Notes under the pieces: model-generated
The model's input: only the letters and a program-made list of their open reading frames with translations
Databases searched by the model: none
What the model was told of the DNA's origin: nothing
Assembly: GCA_025358055.1 (NCBI GenBank)
Contig: JANYKV010000110.1
Coordinates: 1-46,047, forward strand
Direction: 5' to 3'
Source: Gemmatimonadota bacterium
GTDB lineage: Bacteria; Gemmatimonadota; Gemmatimonadetes; Gemmatimonadales; GWC2-71-9
DNA length: 46,047 nt
Translations under genes and position numbers: made by a program
Shown here: piece after piece, positions 7,872 to 16,604 of the stretch
Numbering within the stretch: the stretch's first letter is position 1
Layout of the letters: each line of letters begins with the position of its first letter

Positions 7872-10262
7872 ATGCGCCGCAACGCTGCAGCCGTTTGCAT
7901 TGCCTTGGTTACGGGCGTGGCGGGATGCTCCGAGTCGCCCACGAAGAGCACCGATCCGGCTCCCCCACCGGCTCCCGCTGTTGGCAATTGGTCCGACCCG
8001 CGCATGTGGCCCAATGGACTGGTGCCTGTCGCCGGCAGTGTGGTGTCGATCCCGGCCGGTCACACGATTGTCCTGGACCTGACGCCCCCGGACCTCAAGA
8101 GCCTCGAAATTGTGGGCAGGTTGACCTTCGACCGCAGTAAGGACCTTGGTCTGACCGCCTCTTGGATCATCGTGCGTGGAACGCTGGAAGTTGGTACGGA
8201 AGGGAGCCCGTACACCAAGCGCGCAATCATCACGATCAACGGCAGTGGCCTCGACAACGTGCAGGGCGTTGGGGCGAAGGTGATCGGGGTACTCGGGGGC
8301 GGAGTGTTGGATATTCACGGTGAGAAGCGCATGACGTGGGCCCGGCTCGCAAGCACGGTTGGGGCAGGGAGCAATCAACTGGTGTTGGAACAGGCGCCGG
8401 ATTGGCGCGTCGGCGATGTCATCGTGGTGGCCTCGACCGATTTCGATCCGGCCCAAACTGAAGAAGCCACCGTCATGGCCGTGGCCGGCGCTTCGGTGAC
8501 GGTGTCGCCCGCATTCCGATATGATCATTTCGGACAGAAACAATCTTTCGTCAGCCGCACCGTCGATGAGCGCGCGGAAGTGGGGCTCCTGAGTCACAAC
8601 ATCACCATTCGCGGTGACGATATTTCGCTCCGGTCGCAGATTGGAGCCCACATCCTCGTGACGCAAGGCGGGGTGGCACGCGTCGAGGGTGCGGAGCTCT
8701 ATTTGATGGGGCAGCTGGGGGTGAAGGCCCGGTACCCAATGCACTGGCACATGGCTGGAAGCGTTGCCGGGCAATATTTCCGAGGGAATGCCGTGTGGCG
8801 GACCTTCAATCGGTGCCTCACGATTCATGGCACCAACGACCTGCATGCGGACCACAACGTTTGCTACGACCACACCGGACACGGGTACTTCTTCGAGGAC
8901 GGCGCGGAGGTCCGGAACGTCCTCGAATCCAACCTCGCCCTCCGAGGCCGGGCCACGACGCACGGTGTGTTGCCGACCGATCAGAGCCCCGCCAATTTCT
9001 GGATTACGAATCCAGACAACACGCTCCGAGGCAATGTGGCCGCCGGCTCGGAAGGATTTGGGTTTTGGTTTGCCCTTCCGGAGCACCCGACCGGATTGTC
9101 GGTCGGCGATCCCGCCTTACCCCGCCACACTCCACTCCGTGAATTCGCCGACAACGTGGCCCATTCGAGTTACGAGGCGGGACTGTTCGTGGATTCGGGG
9201 CCGAAACTCGATGGCACCACCGAGACGACCTCCTTTGAGCCACGGCAAACGCCGGGAGCAGACTCGCCGGCCGTACCCGGGGACTTTCACAACTTCACCG
9301 CCTACAAGCATTACGGCCGCGGGGTCTGGCTTCGGGGGTACCAACTTCGATTGACAGCGCCGGTGCTGGCCGACAACGCCATCGGGGCGACGTTCGCCTC
9401 GTCGGAGACGTTCGTTCAGGATGCGCTCTTCGTCGGCCAGACCGCGAATACCGCCGGCAACCAGATCGATCCCACCTTCCCGATCCGCGGGTACGAATTC
9501 TATGACGGACGGGTTGGCGCGGAGCGCGCCACGTTCGTCAACTACCCCTCCGGGCGCGGGCGGATCATGAGTGCGTTGGGATTCAACCGCCAGAACTACT
9601 TCACGGTGAACACCGGGAACTTTGCGTCCCAGCTGCAATTTGTGAATGCGAACCGGGTGTATCTCGAGAATCCCCTACCCGATCGCGATGGGGACAAGTC
9701 GGCGGCGATTTTCGATGAGGACGGCTCGATCACGGGAACGGCGGGCAACTATATCGTGGCAAATAACTCGTTCCTGGTCACCTCGGCGTGCCAATACCGC
9801 CCGGAATGGAACGCCCACGTCTGCCCACACTCATATGTCGGCCTCCAGATCCAAGGCGACAATGGCGAGGCCATTGCCCCGCTGACGCTCACTCGAGACG
9901 ATGGGGTCTCGGTCCAAGTCTCCGGGATTCCCGATTACCTCTCCTACGGGGCGATGACGCTGCTTCAGGCCCGAAGCTATTCGGCTGCCTATCAGGGGAC
10001 TGTTCCGGACCGGCCCTTCATCTACGTCAACCATCTGCGGTCGACCGACTGGGTGAAACTCGCTTTGCCCTACGCCTCGACGAGTTTCCATGCGTACCGG
10101 GACTACGACTACTCGAAGACCATGCTCCCCTTGTCCTCACTCGCCGACCTGGATACCAGTACTGGCGATCATTTCTACTACGACCCTAGCGCGCAGGTGT
10201 TGTACCTGAAACTCCAGTCCCAGGCGGGGCGGGATTGGACCACCGTGTTTGTGGTTCCGTAG
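7872..10262 (+). CDS. G8-domain, CEMIP/TMEM2-like beta-helix lipoprotein
   Basis: A 796-residue exported lipoprotein: MRRN, a hydrophobic stretch and the lipobox VAGC with Cys19. After a Pro-rich linker, residues 39-165 form a G8 domain (NWSDPRMWPNGLVP, then LEIVGRLTF). The centre is a right-handed beta-helix with RYPMHWHMAG, FNRCLTIHGTNDLHADHNVC and GHGYFFEDGAEVRN, later FWITNPDNTLRGNVAAGSE and GFWFALPEHPTG. From memory this order matches the core of animal CEMIP (KIAA1199) and TMEM2, which take part in hyaluronan degradation. A surface polysaccharide-degrading role is therefore inferred, but the bacterial substrate is unknown. AGGGAG precedes the ATG at 7872; an upstream ATG at 7821 would bury the signal peptide. 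The gene ends 2 nt from the end of the leucine dehydrogenase gene. Confidence 0.9.
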   Translation: MRRNAAAVCIALVTGVAGCSESPTKSTDPAPPPAPAVGNWSDPRMWPNGLVPVAGSVVSIPAGHTIVLDLTPPDLKSLEIVGRLTFDRSKDLGLTASWIIVRGTLEVGTEGSPYTKRAIITINGSGLDNVQGVGAKVIGVLGGGVLDIHGEKRMTWARLASTVGAGSNQLVLEQAPDWRVGDVIVVASTDFDPAQTEEATVMAVAGASVTVSPAFRYDHFGQKQSFVSRTVDERAEVGLLSHNITIRGDDISLRSQIGAHILVTQGGVARVEGAELYLMGQLGVKARYPMHWHMAGSVAGQYFRGNAVWRTFNRCLTIHGTNDLHADHNVCYDHTGHGYFFEDGAEVRNVLESNLALRGRATTHGVLPTDQSPANFWITNPDNTLRGNVAAGSEGFGFWFALPEHPTGLSVGDPALPRHTPLREFADNVAHSSYEAGLFVDSGPKLDGTTETTSFEPRQTPGADSPAVPGDFHNFTAYKHYGRGVWLRGYQLRLTAPVLADNAIGATFASSETFVQDALFVGQTANTAGNQIDPTFPIRGYEFYDGRVGAERATFVNYPSGRGRIMSALGFNRQNYFTVNTGNFASQLQFVNANRVYLENPLPDRDGDKSAAIFDEDGSITGTAGNYIVANNSFLVTSACQYRPEWNAHVCPHSYVGLQIQGDNGEAIAPLTLTRDDGVSVQVSGIPDYLSYGAMTLLQARSYSAAYQGTVPDRPFIYVNHLRSTDWVKLALPYASTSFHAYRDYDYSKTMLPLSSLADLDTSTGDHFYYDPSAQVLYLKLQSQAGRDWTTVFVVP

Positions 10263-10264
10263 CC

Positions 10265-11332
10265 TCATGCCGCGGCATGCCGTTTGGCGATGCGAAGCTC
10301 GGCTTTCCGTCGAGCGGCATGCACCGGTGATTCGTGGTTGGCCGCCGCTTCCTGGAAGATTGCCGTGAGCCGCCGGTCCATGGCCTCGACGCTGGTCCGG
10401 ACCTCCGCGACGCTCTTCCCCTCATCAAACATCGCCAGCGATACCGCGCCCCCGCCGTTCACGACATAGTCCGGACAATAGAGAATACCGCGTTGGAGTA
10501 ATCGTTCGCCGTCTTCCGGGACCGCGAGTTGGTTGTTGGCGGTGCCGGCAATGATCTTGGCCTTGAGCCGGGGAATGGTGTCTTCATTGAGGGTCGCTCC
10601 GATCGCGCAGGGGGCATAGATGTCGCAAGGCGCATCGTAGGCGGCGTCCGGCGCGACGACCTCTCCTCCCAATTCAGCGACCACCGCCTTGGCTCGTCCG
10701 CCGTCGATGTCGGTCACACGAAGGGCGGCTCCGGCCTCATGGAGCAGATTGCAGAGCGGAAGCCCGGTGTCGCCTAGGCCCTGCACGAGGACAACCCGAT
10801 CGCGCAGGTTGTCGGTCCCGGTGGTGTGCCGGAGTGCCGCCTTCATGCCGACGAAGGCACCATACGCGGTGTACGGTCCCGGATCGATCGGCACCCGGCG
10901 AGTATGGTCGTAGCAGTGCATGTAGCGCGTGCGCTTCGCGATGAAATCCACATCCTCCTGCGTGATGCCGAGGTCGGGGCCCGAGCCATAACGGCCGTTG
11001 AGGGAGTTGGCCATCGCGGCGAACCGCTCGAGCAGGCCTTGTCGTTCCGCGCCAGCCACGGGGCGAGACAGTGCGATGACGGCCTTACCTCCGCCGAATT
11101 CCACGTCGATGGCGGCCCACTTGTACGTCATCCCTTCGGCCAACCGGAGCGCGTCCCTGAGCCCATCCTCGGGACAGGGGTACACTTTCATGCGCACTCC
11201 GCCGACGCACTGCTTTGCCGTCGGGTCGTGCAACGCGATAAACATCCAGCTGGCTGTCGGTTTGTCGTACTGCACCAAAACCGAACGGCCGCTCCAGGCC
11301 ATGATGAGGTCCGGTATTGTTGTCGGTGCCAT
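10265..11332 (-). CDS. leucine dehydrogenase (Glu/Leu/Phe/Val dehydrogenase)
   Basis: An NAD-dependent amino-acid dehydrogenase of 355 residues that would deaminate leucine, valine or isoleucine to the 2-oxo acids. Catalytic lysines are Lys71 (GMTYKWA) and Lys83 (FGGGKAVI), at the spacing known for leucine dehydrogenase. The substrate loop is GGVRM, PDLGITQEDV is present, and the Rossmann motif is VQGLGDTGLPL. It is the last gene of a five-gene minus-strand operon, 12 nt after the acyl-CoA dehydrogenase gene, which supports leucine degradation as its role. Val or Phe specificity cannot be excluded. Confidence 0.92.
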   Translation of the reverse strand: MAPTTIPDLIMAWSGRSVLVQYDKPTASWMFIALHDPTAKQCVGGVRMKVYPCPEDGLRDALRLAEGMTYKWAAIDVEFGGGKAVIALSRPVAGAERQGLLERFAAMANSLNGRYGSGPDLGITQEDVDFIAKRTRYMHCYDHTRRVPIDPGPYTAYGAFVGMKAALRHTTGTDNLRDRVVLVQGLGDTGLPLCNLLHEAGAALRVTDIDGGRAKAVVAELGGEVVAPDAAYDAPCDIYAPCAIGATLNEDTIPRLKAKIIAGTANNQLAVPEDGERLLQRGILYCPDYVVNGGGAVSLAMFDEGKSVAEVRTSVEAMDRRLTAIFQEAAANHESPVHAARRKAELRIAKRHAAA

Positions 11333-11344
11333 GGAGGGCCTCCG

Positions 11345-12505
11345 TTAGAGCCGTTTGGCGACTTCTTCGAACATGACCTCGGTGGCGCCACCGCCGATCG
11401 TCAGCACGCGAGCGTCACGGGCCATCCGCTCAATGGCGCTTTCGCGCATGTAGCCCATACCGCCATGAAACTGTACGCAGTCGTACACCACACCCTGGGT
11501 GATTTCGCAGCAAAACGCCTTCGCCATCGACACCTCTTTGATGCATTCCAGCCCTTGGCTTTCGAGCCACGCGGCGTGATAGACCAGCTGGCGGGCGGCC
11601 TCGGTTTCTGCGGCGCGTTTGGCCAACCGTTGGCGAATGCCGTGGATGGTCCACAAGGCGGACCCGAATGCCTCGCGCTGCCGTAGGTGGTCCAGGGTCA
11701 GCTGGATCGCTTTCGTCGCTTCCCCAACCGCCATGGCCGCCATGACGAGCCGCTCGTTCTGAAAATTGTCCATGATGGCATAAAACCCATGGTTCTCCTC
11801 GCCGAGCAGGTTCTCCACGGGGATCCGGCAGTCCTCGAACACTAATTCGGCGGTGTCGGAGGACAGCCAGCCCATCTTCTTCAGGGCGCGGCTGACCCGG
11901 AAGCCCGGGGTTCCTTTCTCAACCATAAACATGGAGATGCCGTGGCTCGCCTTGCCGTCAAGTGCGGTTTTGGCGGCGACGATATAGAGGTCGCCGTGCA
12001 CCCCGTTGGTGATGAAGGTCTTCGCGCCGTTGAGGACCCAGTGGTCTCCCTGGCGCACCGCTCGCGTCCGGATCGACTTCACGTCCGACCCCGCGTCCGG
12101 TTCACTGACCGCAATGGCCGTGATTGTGTCACCGGCGACGATGGAGGGCAGCCAAGCAGCCTTTTGCGCATCGGAGCCGTAGCGCGTCAGATGCGGTGTT
12201 GCCATGTCGGTGTCGACCAAGACGCTGGCGGTAAACCCGCCAAAAGTGGAGTGTCCGAGCGCTTCGGCCAATACGACCGACGCAAGTGCGTCCAGCTCGG
12301 CGCCGCCGTAGATCTCCGGCACGCGAATTCCGAGCAATCCCAGCGCGCCCATTCGCCGAAAGATGTCCCGCGGGACCATGCCCTGATCTTCCCAAGCTTC
12401 ACCCACCGGAATGACCTGGTCTTGGACGAAGCGCAGAACTTGATCGCGCAAGGCGAGGTGGACATCCGAAAGGTAAGGATGGGCCTGCGTCATAATGGTG
12501 GTCAT
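11345..12505 (-). CDS. acyl-CoA dehydrogenase (isovaleryl/long-chain type)
   Basis: A 386-residue FAD enzyme. The motifs AVSEPDAGSD and WVLNGAKTFITNG are standard for the family, as is the C-terminal VQFHGGMGYMRESAIERMARDARV. At the usual catalytic Glu site near the C-terminus it reads TIGGGATEV, with Gly in place of Glu. Instead Glu251 in NFQNERL occupies the position used by isovaleryl-CoA and long-chain acyl-CoA dehydrogenases. With HMG-CoA lyase and a LiuC-like hydratase in the same operon, isovaleryl-CoA is the most likely substrate. The start at 12505 has GGGAGAG upstream, inside the end of the lyase gene. Confidence 0.92.
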   Translation of the reverse strand: MTTIMTQAHPYLSDVHLALRDQVLRFVQDQVIPVGEAWEDQGMVPRDIFRRMGALGLLGIRVPEIYGGAELDALASVVLAEALGHSTFGGFTASVLVDTDMATPHLTRYGSDAQKAAWLPSIVAGDTITAIAVSEPDAGSDVKSIRTRAVRQGDHWVLNGAKTFITNGVHGDLYIVAAKTALDGKASHGISMFMVEKGTPGFRVSRALKKMGWLSSDTAELVFEDCRIPVENLLGEENHGFYAIMDNFQNERLVMAAMAVGEATKAIQLTLDHLRQREAFGSALWTIHGIRQRLAKRAAETEAARQLVYHAAWLESQGLECIKEVSMAKAFCCEITQGVVYDCVQFHGGMGYMRESAIERMARDARVLTIGGGATEVMFEEVAKRL

Positions 12506-12508
12506 ACA

Positions 12509-13450
12509 TCACTCTCCCAGGGAATTGGGCCGTACGGCCCGCATGAGGGCATGCCCGGCTTTCGATTGATGGGTAAGGCCGAATTCATGACAAAACGATT
12601 CGCCGATGAAGGCAATCCGTTCGAGGTCCACCGCGGGTGAGGGGGCCAGCCCCAACCCGCGGAGCAGATACACTACGTCCTCGGTGGCCACGTTGCCCGC
12701 CGCTCCGGGAGCGAAGGGACAGCCACCGAGCCCGGCCAGCGAGCTGTCGATCATCCGGATGCCGCGCTCCAGGCCGGGGATGATATTGGCCAGTGCCTGG
12801 CCGTACGTATCATGAAAGTGAAGGCCGAGGCGGTCGGCCGGAACCACCGCCAGGACCGCGTCGAGCATGCGGCTGACGGTTGCCACCGTGCCTTTGCCGA
12901 TGGTTTCGCCCAGGCACACCTCGTGGCAGCCGAGGGACAGGAGCCGCTCCGCGATCACCGCGACACGAGCCGGATCCACCGGTCCGCTATAGGGACAGTC
13001 GGTGACCGTTGAGATGTATCCTCGGATGCGCATCGGGCCGCCCCGGGCCGCATCCACGATCTGTTCGATCCGCTGGAACGATGCCTCGATTGTGGAATTC
13101 ATGTTCCGCTGTTGAAAGACTTCAGAGGCCGCGGTGACCACAGCGATCCGATCCGGGGAAACCAACTGGGCGTCCTGAAAGCCGCGGAGGTTCGGGACCA
13201 GCGCCGCATATCGCACGCCCGGGCTCCGCGGCACCGACGAGAGGACGTCGCGGCCATCGCGCATTTGCGGTACCCGCGCCGGGTTCACGAAACTCGCGAC
13301 TTCGAGATCGTGGAGTCCGGTGGCCACCAGGTCGCTGACTAAGCGAATTTTGCGGTCGGTTGGAATCCAGACGGAGAGCGCTTGTAATCCATCTCGGGGA
13401 CCCACCTCGGTGATCGTGACGCGATCCGTCGCGCCGGTTGAAACGATCAT
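12509..13450 (-). CDS. hydroxymethylglutaryl-CoA lyase
   Basis: This enzyme splits 3-hydroxy-3-methylglutaryl-CoA into acetyl-CoA and acetoacetate, the last step of leucine degradation. The 313-residue TIM-barrel protein begins with ITEVGPRDGLQ (the metal and catalytic loop). It carries LHFHDTYGQALANI (metal-binding histidines) and the lyase signature SLAGLGGCPFAPGAAGNVATED with its catalytic cysteine. Its ATG overlaps the stop codon of the enoyl-CoA hydratase gene by four bases, so translation is coupled. The methylcrotonyl-CoA carboxylase needed for the complete pathway is not in the window. Confidence 0.95.
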   Translation of the reverse strand: MIVSTGATDRVTITEVGPRDGLQALSVWIPTDRKIRLVSDLVATGLHDLEVASFVNPARVPQMRDGRDVLSSVPRSPGVRYAALVPNLRGFQDAQLVSPDRIAVVTAASEVFQQRNMNSTIEASFQRIEQIVDAARGGPMRIRGYISTVTDCPYSGPVDPARVAVIAERLLSLGCHEVCLGETIGKGTVATVSRMLDAVLAVVPADRLGLHFHDTYGQALANIIPGLERGIRMIDSSLAGLGGCPFAPGAAGNVATEDVVYLLRGLGLAPSPAVDLERIAFIGESFCHEFGLTHQSKAGHALMRAVRPNSLGE

Positions 13451-14274
13451 GACACACTCCCCGACGCCATATCACCGCGCTGACCATGGCGGGTCGCCAG
13501 AAATCTCGCGATGCCGCGCTGGGCGGCGGCGGTATCCCAAGCGTCCGCCAGCCAACGCGCACTGTAGGACCGTGGCTCCTGCTCCGGATGCTCCAGGACA
13601 TAGCGCAGGAACGCCTTCGTCGAGGTGACGGCTTCGGCTGGTTGAGCGAGGAGGGCGTTAAGCTCGCGATTCAAGGTGCTGTCCAGCTCGGTTGGGTCCA
13701 CCACCATCGTCACCAATCCCCACCGCACCGCATCATCGGCGTTGAAACCGGCTCCGGTGAGCATTGCGCGACGGGCGTTGGCATCTCCCATGCGGCGGAT
13801 CACGTAGGGGCCGACGTTGGCGGGTACCAATCCGAGTCCGACTTCGGTGAGCGCAAAGCGCGCGCTGCGGACGGCGATCACGATATCGCAGCAAGCGATG
13901 AGGCCGAGTCCGCCACCGAAGGCCGGGCCGTGGACCCGCGCGACGACGGGCCGTGGGAACCGCGCGAGTTCATGGAGCATCTCGGCTAGCTCCTGGCTCT
14001 CGGCCAGGCGCTCTTCTCTCGAGCTTGCGAGCATCCGTTCCATCCACCGGAGATCCCCGCCGGCGGAAAAGGTCGGCCCCTCGGCGGCTAACACCACCGC
14101 TTGAACCGTTGGATCGGCCCCTAGCTCCGAGAGCAGGGCCCGGAGGTCCCGGATGAGTTCGATCGACATCGCATTGTGCTGCTCGGGCCGATGCAGGATC
14201 ACGTGCGCCACATTGGGCCGGGTTCGCCGAACCACAACCGTGCCGTTCGTCATCGAAGGGGACGACAGACTCAT
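13447..14274 (-). CDS. enoyl-CoA hydratase, LiuC/methylglutaconyl-CoA hydratase type
   Basis: A crotonase-fold protein of 275 residues. The oxyanion-hole segments are FSAGGDLRWM and GPAFGGGLGLIACCD. The second catalytic Glu is in FALTEVGLGLVPA. The first, which in classical hydratases follows GGG-x, is Gly here, as I recall from LiuC-type proteins of the leucine/isoprenoid pathway. Its place between TetR and HMG-CoA lyase, with ATGA overlaps on both sides, supports hydration of 3-methylglutaconyl-CoA. Isomerase activity or another short acyl-CoA substrate remains possible. Confidence 0.85.
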   Translation of the reverse strand: MSLSSPSMTNGTVVVRRTRPNVAHVILHRPEQHNAMSIELIRDLRALLSELGADPTVQAVVLAAEGPTFSAGGDLRWMERMLASSREERLAESQELAEMLHELARFPRPVVARVHGPAFGGGLGLIACCDIVIAVRSARFALTEVGLGLVPANVGPYVIRRMGDANARRAMLTGAGFNADDAVRWGLVTMVVDPTELDSTLNRELNALLAQPAEAVTSTKAFLRYVLEHPEQEPRSYSARWLADAWDTAAAQRGIARFLATRHGQRGDMASGSVS

Positions 14275-14888
14275 CGCGATCCCATTCCGTCCATGAGAAT
14301 GATGGTGAATGCGTCCGCCAATTCATCGAACGATTGTTTCGTATCCTGATACCACTCATTGGTCCAGTTCATCCCGCCGAAGAGGAAGAGCCGCACGATG
14401 CCCAGCGGGAGGTCGGGGCGGATCTGGCCCCGCTCCTTTGCCTCGAGGAACAGCGCGTTCCAAAACTCCTCGTATCGGTCGCGCAGCGCGCGGTTCTGGG
14501 CTTGAACGGCGGGGGGTGCCTGTTGGTAGAGCCGGATGCTGGTCGAGGTATAGTCGCCGTGTACGAAGAGGGCGCTGAGGTGGCCCCGGATCGCTGCTCG
14601 GATTTTGGTGCGCGACGGTGCCGTGGCGGGCACCGCGGCCACGGCATCGCGAGCGGCTTCGAACACATGGGCGACACCGCGATCCATTGTGTGAGACAGG
14701 ATCTCTTCCTTGGAGGTGAAATGGTAGTAGAGGCTGCCCGCCTTCATGCGGCACGCCGCCGCGATGTCGCGGAGGGTGGTGGCCTTGTACCCCTGGCGCG
14801 CGAAGAGGCGTGCGGCGGTCCGCAGCACGCGTTCCTTCGTTTCGGTCGGGGACGTGGTACGGACCGGGGTTGGGGAGAGTTGGGTCAT
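14271..14888 (-). CDS. TetR-family transcriptional regulator of the leucine-catabolic operon
   Basis: A 205-residue repressor. The N-terminal helix-turn-helix (TTLRDIAAACRMKAGSLYYHFTSKEEIL, about residues 38-65) is typical of TetR. The C-terminal ligand domain resembles those of acyl-CoA-responsive regulators. It is the first gene of the operon and overlaps the hydratase gene by ATGA. A perfect palindrome lies directly before its start codon, so autoregulation and control of the whole operon are very likely. An acyl-CoA intermediate of leucine breakdown is the most plausible inducer (inference). Confidence 0.92.
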   Translation of the reverse strand: MTQLSPTPVRTTSPTETKERVLRTAARLFARQGYKATTLRDIAAACRMKAGSLYYHFTSKEEILSHTMDRGVAHVFEAARDAVAAVPATAPSRTKIRAAIRGHLSALFVHGDYTSTSIRLYQQAPPAVQAQNRALRDRYEEFWNALFLEAKERGQIRPDLPLGIVRLFLFGGMNWTNEWYQDTKQSFDELADAFTIILMDGMGSR

Positions 14889-14889
14889 C

Positions 14890-14909
14890 TACCTAACATT
14901 AGTTAGGTA
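14890..14909. promoter_or_regulatory. TetR operator, perfect inverted repeat
   Basis: The arms TACCTAAC and GTTAGGTA flank the spacer ATTA: eight base pairs on each side with no mismatch. It begins one base upstream of the tetR start codon and covers the predicted -10 box. Confidence 0.8.
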
Positions 14910-14923
14910 CCGTTTCCTGGCAA
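14896..14923 (-). promoter_or_regulatory. candidate promoter of the leucine-catabolic operon
   Basis: On the minus strand TTGCCA (14923-14918) is followed after 16 nt by TAATGT (14901-14896). Transcription would begin at about 14889, at the start codon itself, giving a leaderless or nearly leaderless mRNA. The -10 lies inside the palindrome, as expected for repression by steric block. Confidence 0.5.
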
Positions 14924-15011
14924 GAGCAGCCCGCCAGGGCCCCGGGCAAGCCCGACCGGTCCTGCGGGTCGGCGTAAGCCGCGCTCCTGCCGGATTGCCC
15001 GCTACAGGTCG

Positions 15012-16118
15012 CTAATGGGTCACTTTTCCCTGCAGCCGGTGTGCCTTCCGGCCGCCGCGCGGCATTGCTGTCTCGCCCTCGTGTTTGGCGTCGACTAGGC
15101 CGCGCGCCAGCTCCGTTGCCCGTGAAACTAACGCCATCGCGCCCTCATGGAGCTCGCTACTGTCCCGGACTTCGGAGACGTTCCGCTCCATGTCCTCAGC
15201 CGTCCAGCCGCGGGAATGGGCGATGAAAGGAAACTGGGGGAAGAGGAACCCGAGTTCTCCAAAGAAGGTGAGCAGGCTTCCGACCACGCCTTGCACGTTG
15301 TCCTGTCCCCCGGTGACGATGAACGCGGCCACTTTGTTCTTGATCATCACCCGGTCACGGATGGTCACCTGGTTCTGCACACAGTTGAGGCGCTCGGCCA
15401 TTTTATAGTAGAGTGAGCTCGCCGAGCCCCACCGGATCGGGGTGGCGAGCACTAGGACGTCACCCCAGTGCACCAACGCTTCATAGACCTGATCGAGCTG
15501 ATCGGCCGGATCCATTTGAGTGATTGAGCAGGGCCAGGTGCATGCTTGGGCCGCCTTGGAGTAGTACCCCTCGCAATGCCGGAACTGCAACCCATTCAAT
15601 TTGATGACTCTAGTTACCGCGCCCTCGGCTTCCGCATGACTGATGGCCGTCAGGAGCAGTTCGTCCGAGGTGGAAAACCGTGGGTTCGACGGGTCCATCG
15701 CGGTGGTGGACAGGCCGACGACGCGCAGTGGACCGGGCGCGCGTTCGATCGGACGAGCGAGCGGGTGCGGCTCGTGGGGAATGCGGTTGCGCTTCGTGGC
15801 CGCCTGGAGGTCGACCAAGAGTTGTCCATTCTCGATTCGCAGGCTAAAGCGGGGGACGCACTCCGCCTCGTAGCCCGGTTCGCCTTGGCCGGTTTGGAAG
15901 TGGTATTTCCAATTGTGCCACGGGCACACGACGTAGTCTCCATCGAGACGGCCATCGCCGAGCGGGCCACCAACGTGGTTGCAGGCGCCGGATATGGCGC
16001 CGAACGCGCCGTCCCGATGACTCAGGGCGATGCGCGTTCGGCCGACGGTGATCTGTTGAAGCGGCTTCTTCGCCAGTTCATCTACGGAGCCTAGCAGGTG
16101 CCATTCCGAATCGGCCAT
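15012..16118 (-). CDS. Rieske [2Fe-2S] domain fused to an NADPH-dependent FMN reductase/flavodoxin-like domain
   Basis: A 368-residue soluble two-domain redox protein. Residues 1-105 form a Rieske ferredoxin with ligands Cys46-x-His48 (CNH) and Cys65-x-x-His68 (CPWH). After a linker, residues 130-350 have a flavodoxin-like NAD(P)H:FMN oxidoreductase fold (LRVVGLSTTAMDP, VLATPIRWGSASSLYYKMAERLNC). The protein could pass electrons from NAD(P)H through FMN to the Rieske centre or the reverse; the partner is unknown. The start at 16118 is set by AGGAGG at 16123-16128. It is the most distal gene of the long minus-strand series, 52 nt after doxX. The C-terminal tail is basic and low in complexity. 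Confidence 0.88.
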   Translation of the reverse strand: MADSEWHLLGSVDELAKKPLQQITVGRTRIALSHRDGAFGAISGACNHVGGPLGDGRLDGDYVVCPWHNWKYHFQTGQGEPGYEAECVPRFSLRIENGQLLVDLQAATKRNRIPHEPHPLARPIERAPGPLRVVGLSTTAMDPSNPRFSTSDELLLTAISHAEAEGAVTRVIKLNGLQFRHCEGYYSKAAQACTWPCSITQMDPADQLDQVYEALVHWGDVLVLATPIRWGSASSLYYKMAERLNCVQNQVTIRDRVMIKNKVAAFIVTGGQDNVQGVVGSLLTFFGELGFLFPQFPFIAHSRGWTAEDMERNVSEVRDSSELHEGAMALVSRATELARGLVDAKHEGETAMPRGGRKAHRLQGKVTH

Positions 16119-16170
16119 GACGCCTCCTCTAGAGGTGAAACTGGGGCCAACCGAGACCATGACCCCACGT

Positions 16171-16581
16171 TTAAAACCACCCACCCACCAAGGGCAACTC
16201 GCGGCGGCGCAGAAAGGCGACGACAGTCGCCGTCACCAGAACGGCCATGGCCAGCCCGAACAGGAGACCTCCATCACCCTGCACCGAGATCCCCAGTTTC
16301 GTCAGGTGACTGAAAACGGCACCAGCCATGAGCCCCATGGCCAAAACCGAACCCAGCGCGGGAGTTTTCGGATAGAGCAAGAGGAAGACCGCCACGAGCT
16401 CGAGCACCCCGGTACCGAGCCGCCCCCACGGTTCAATTCCCAGCGTTTGGAAAATGTACTTCGATTCAGGGGCGCCAGTAAACTTGAAGAACAGGGTCTG
16501 CCCCAAAATCGCCGCGGCGATCAGTTGACAGATCCAGCTCACCACGCGAGCGGACTTTGGCAGTTTGGGGGCCGGCGTCAT
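16171..16581 (-). CDS. DoxX-family membrane protein
   Basis: A 136-residue protein with four predicted membrane helices: about 13-35, 55-72, 77-93 and 105-125. The pattern GQTLFFKFTGAPES, PWGRLGTGVLELVAVFLLL and GAVFSHLTKLGI is that of the DoxX/DoxD-like superfamily, which includes quinone-linked and organic-acid-linked membrane proteins. The function is unknown here. The ATG at 16581 is preceded by GGAGG. It stands between the triple-fusion gene and the Rieske-flavodoxin gene, so a role in membrane redox is possible but unproved. Confidence 0.85.
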   Translation of the reverse strand: MTPAPKLPKSARVVSWICQLIAAAILGQTLFFKFTGAPESKYIFQTLGIEPWGRLGTGVLELVAVFLLLYPKTPALGSVLAMGLMAGAVFSHLTKLGISVQGDGGLLFGLAMAVLVTATVVAFLRRRELPLVGGWF

Positions 16582-16604
16582 AAGGTCCTCCGGAGCAGAA
16601 GGGT

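Noticed and set aside
14925..15011. GC-rich region after the tetR promoter as a possible tRNA or small RNA
   Set aside because: Short inverted repeats occur, but there is no T-loop sequence, cloverleaf or clear terminator.
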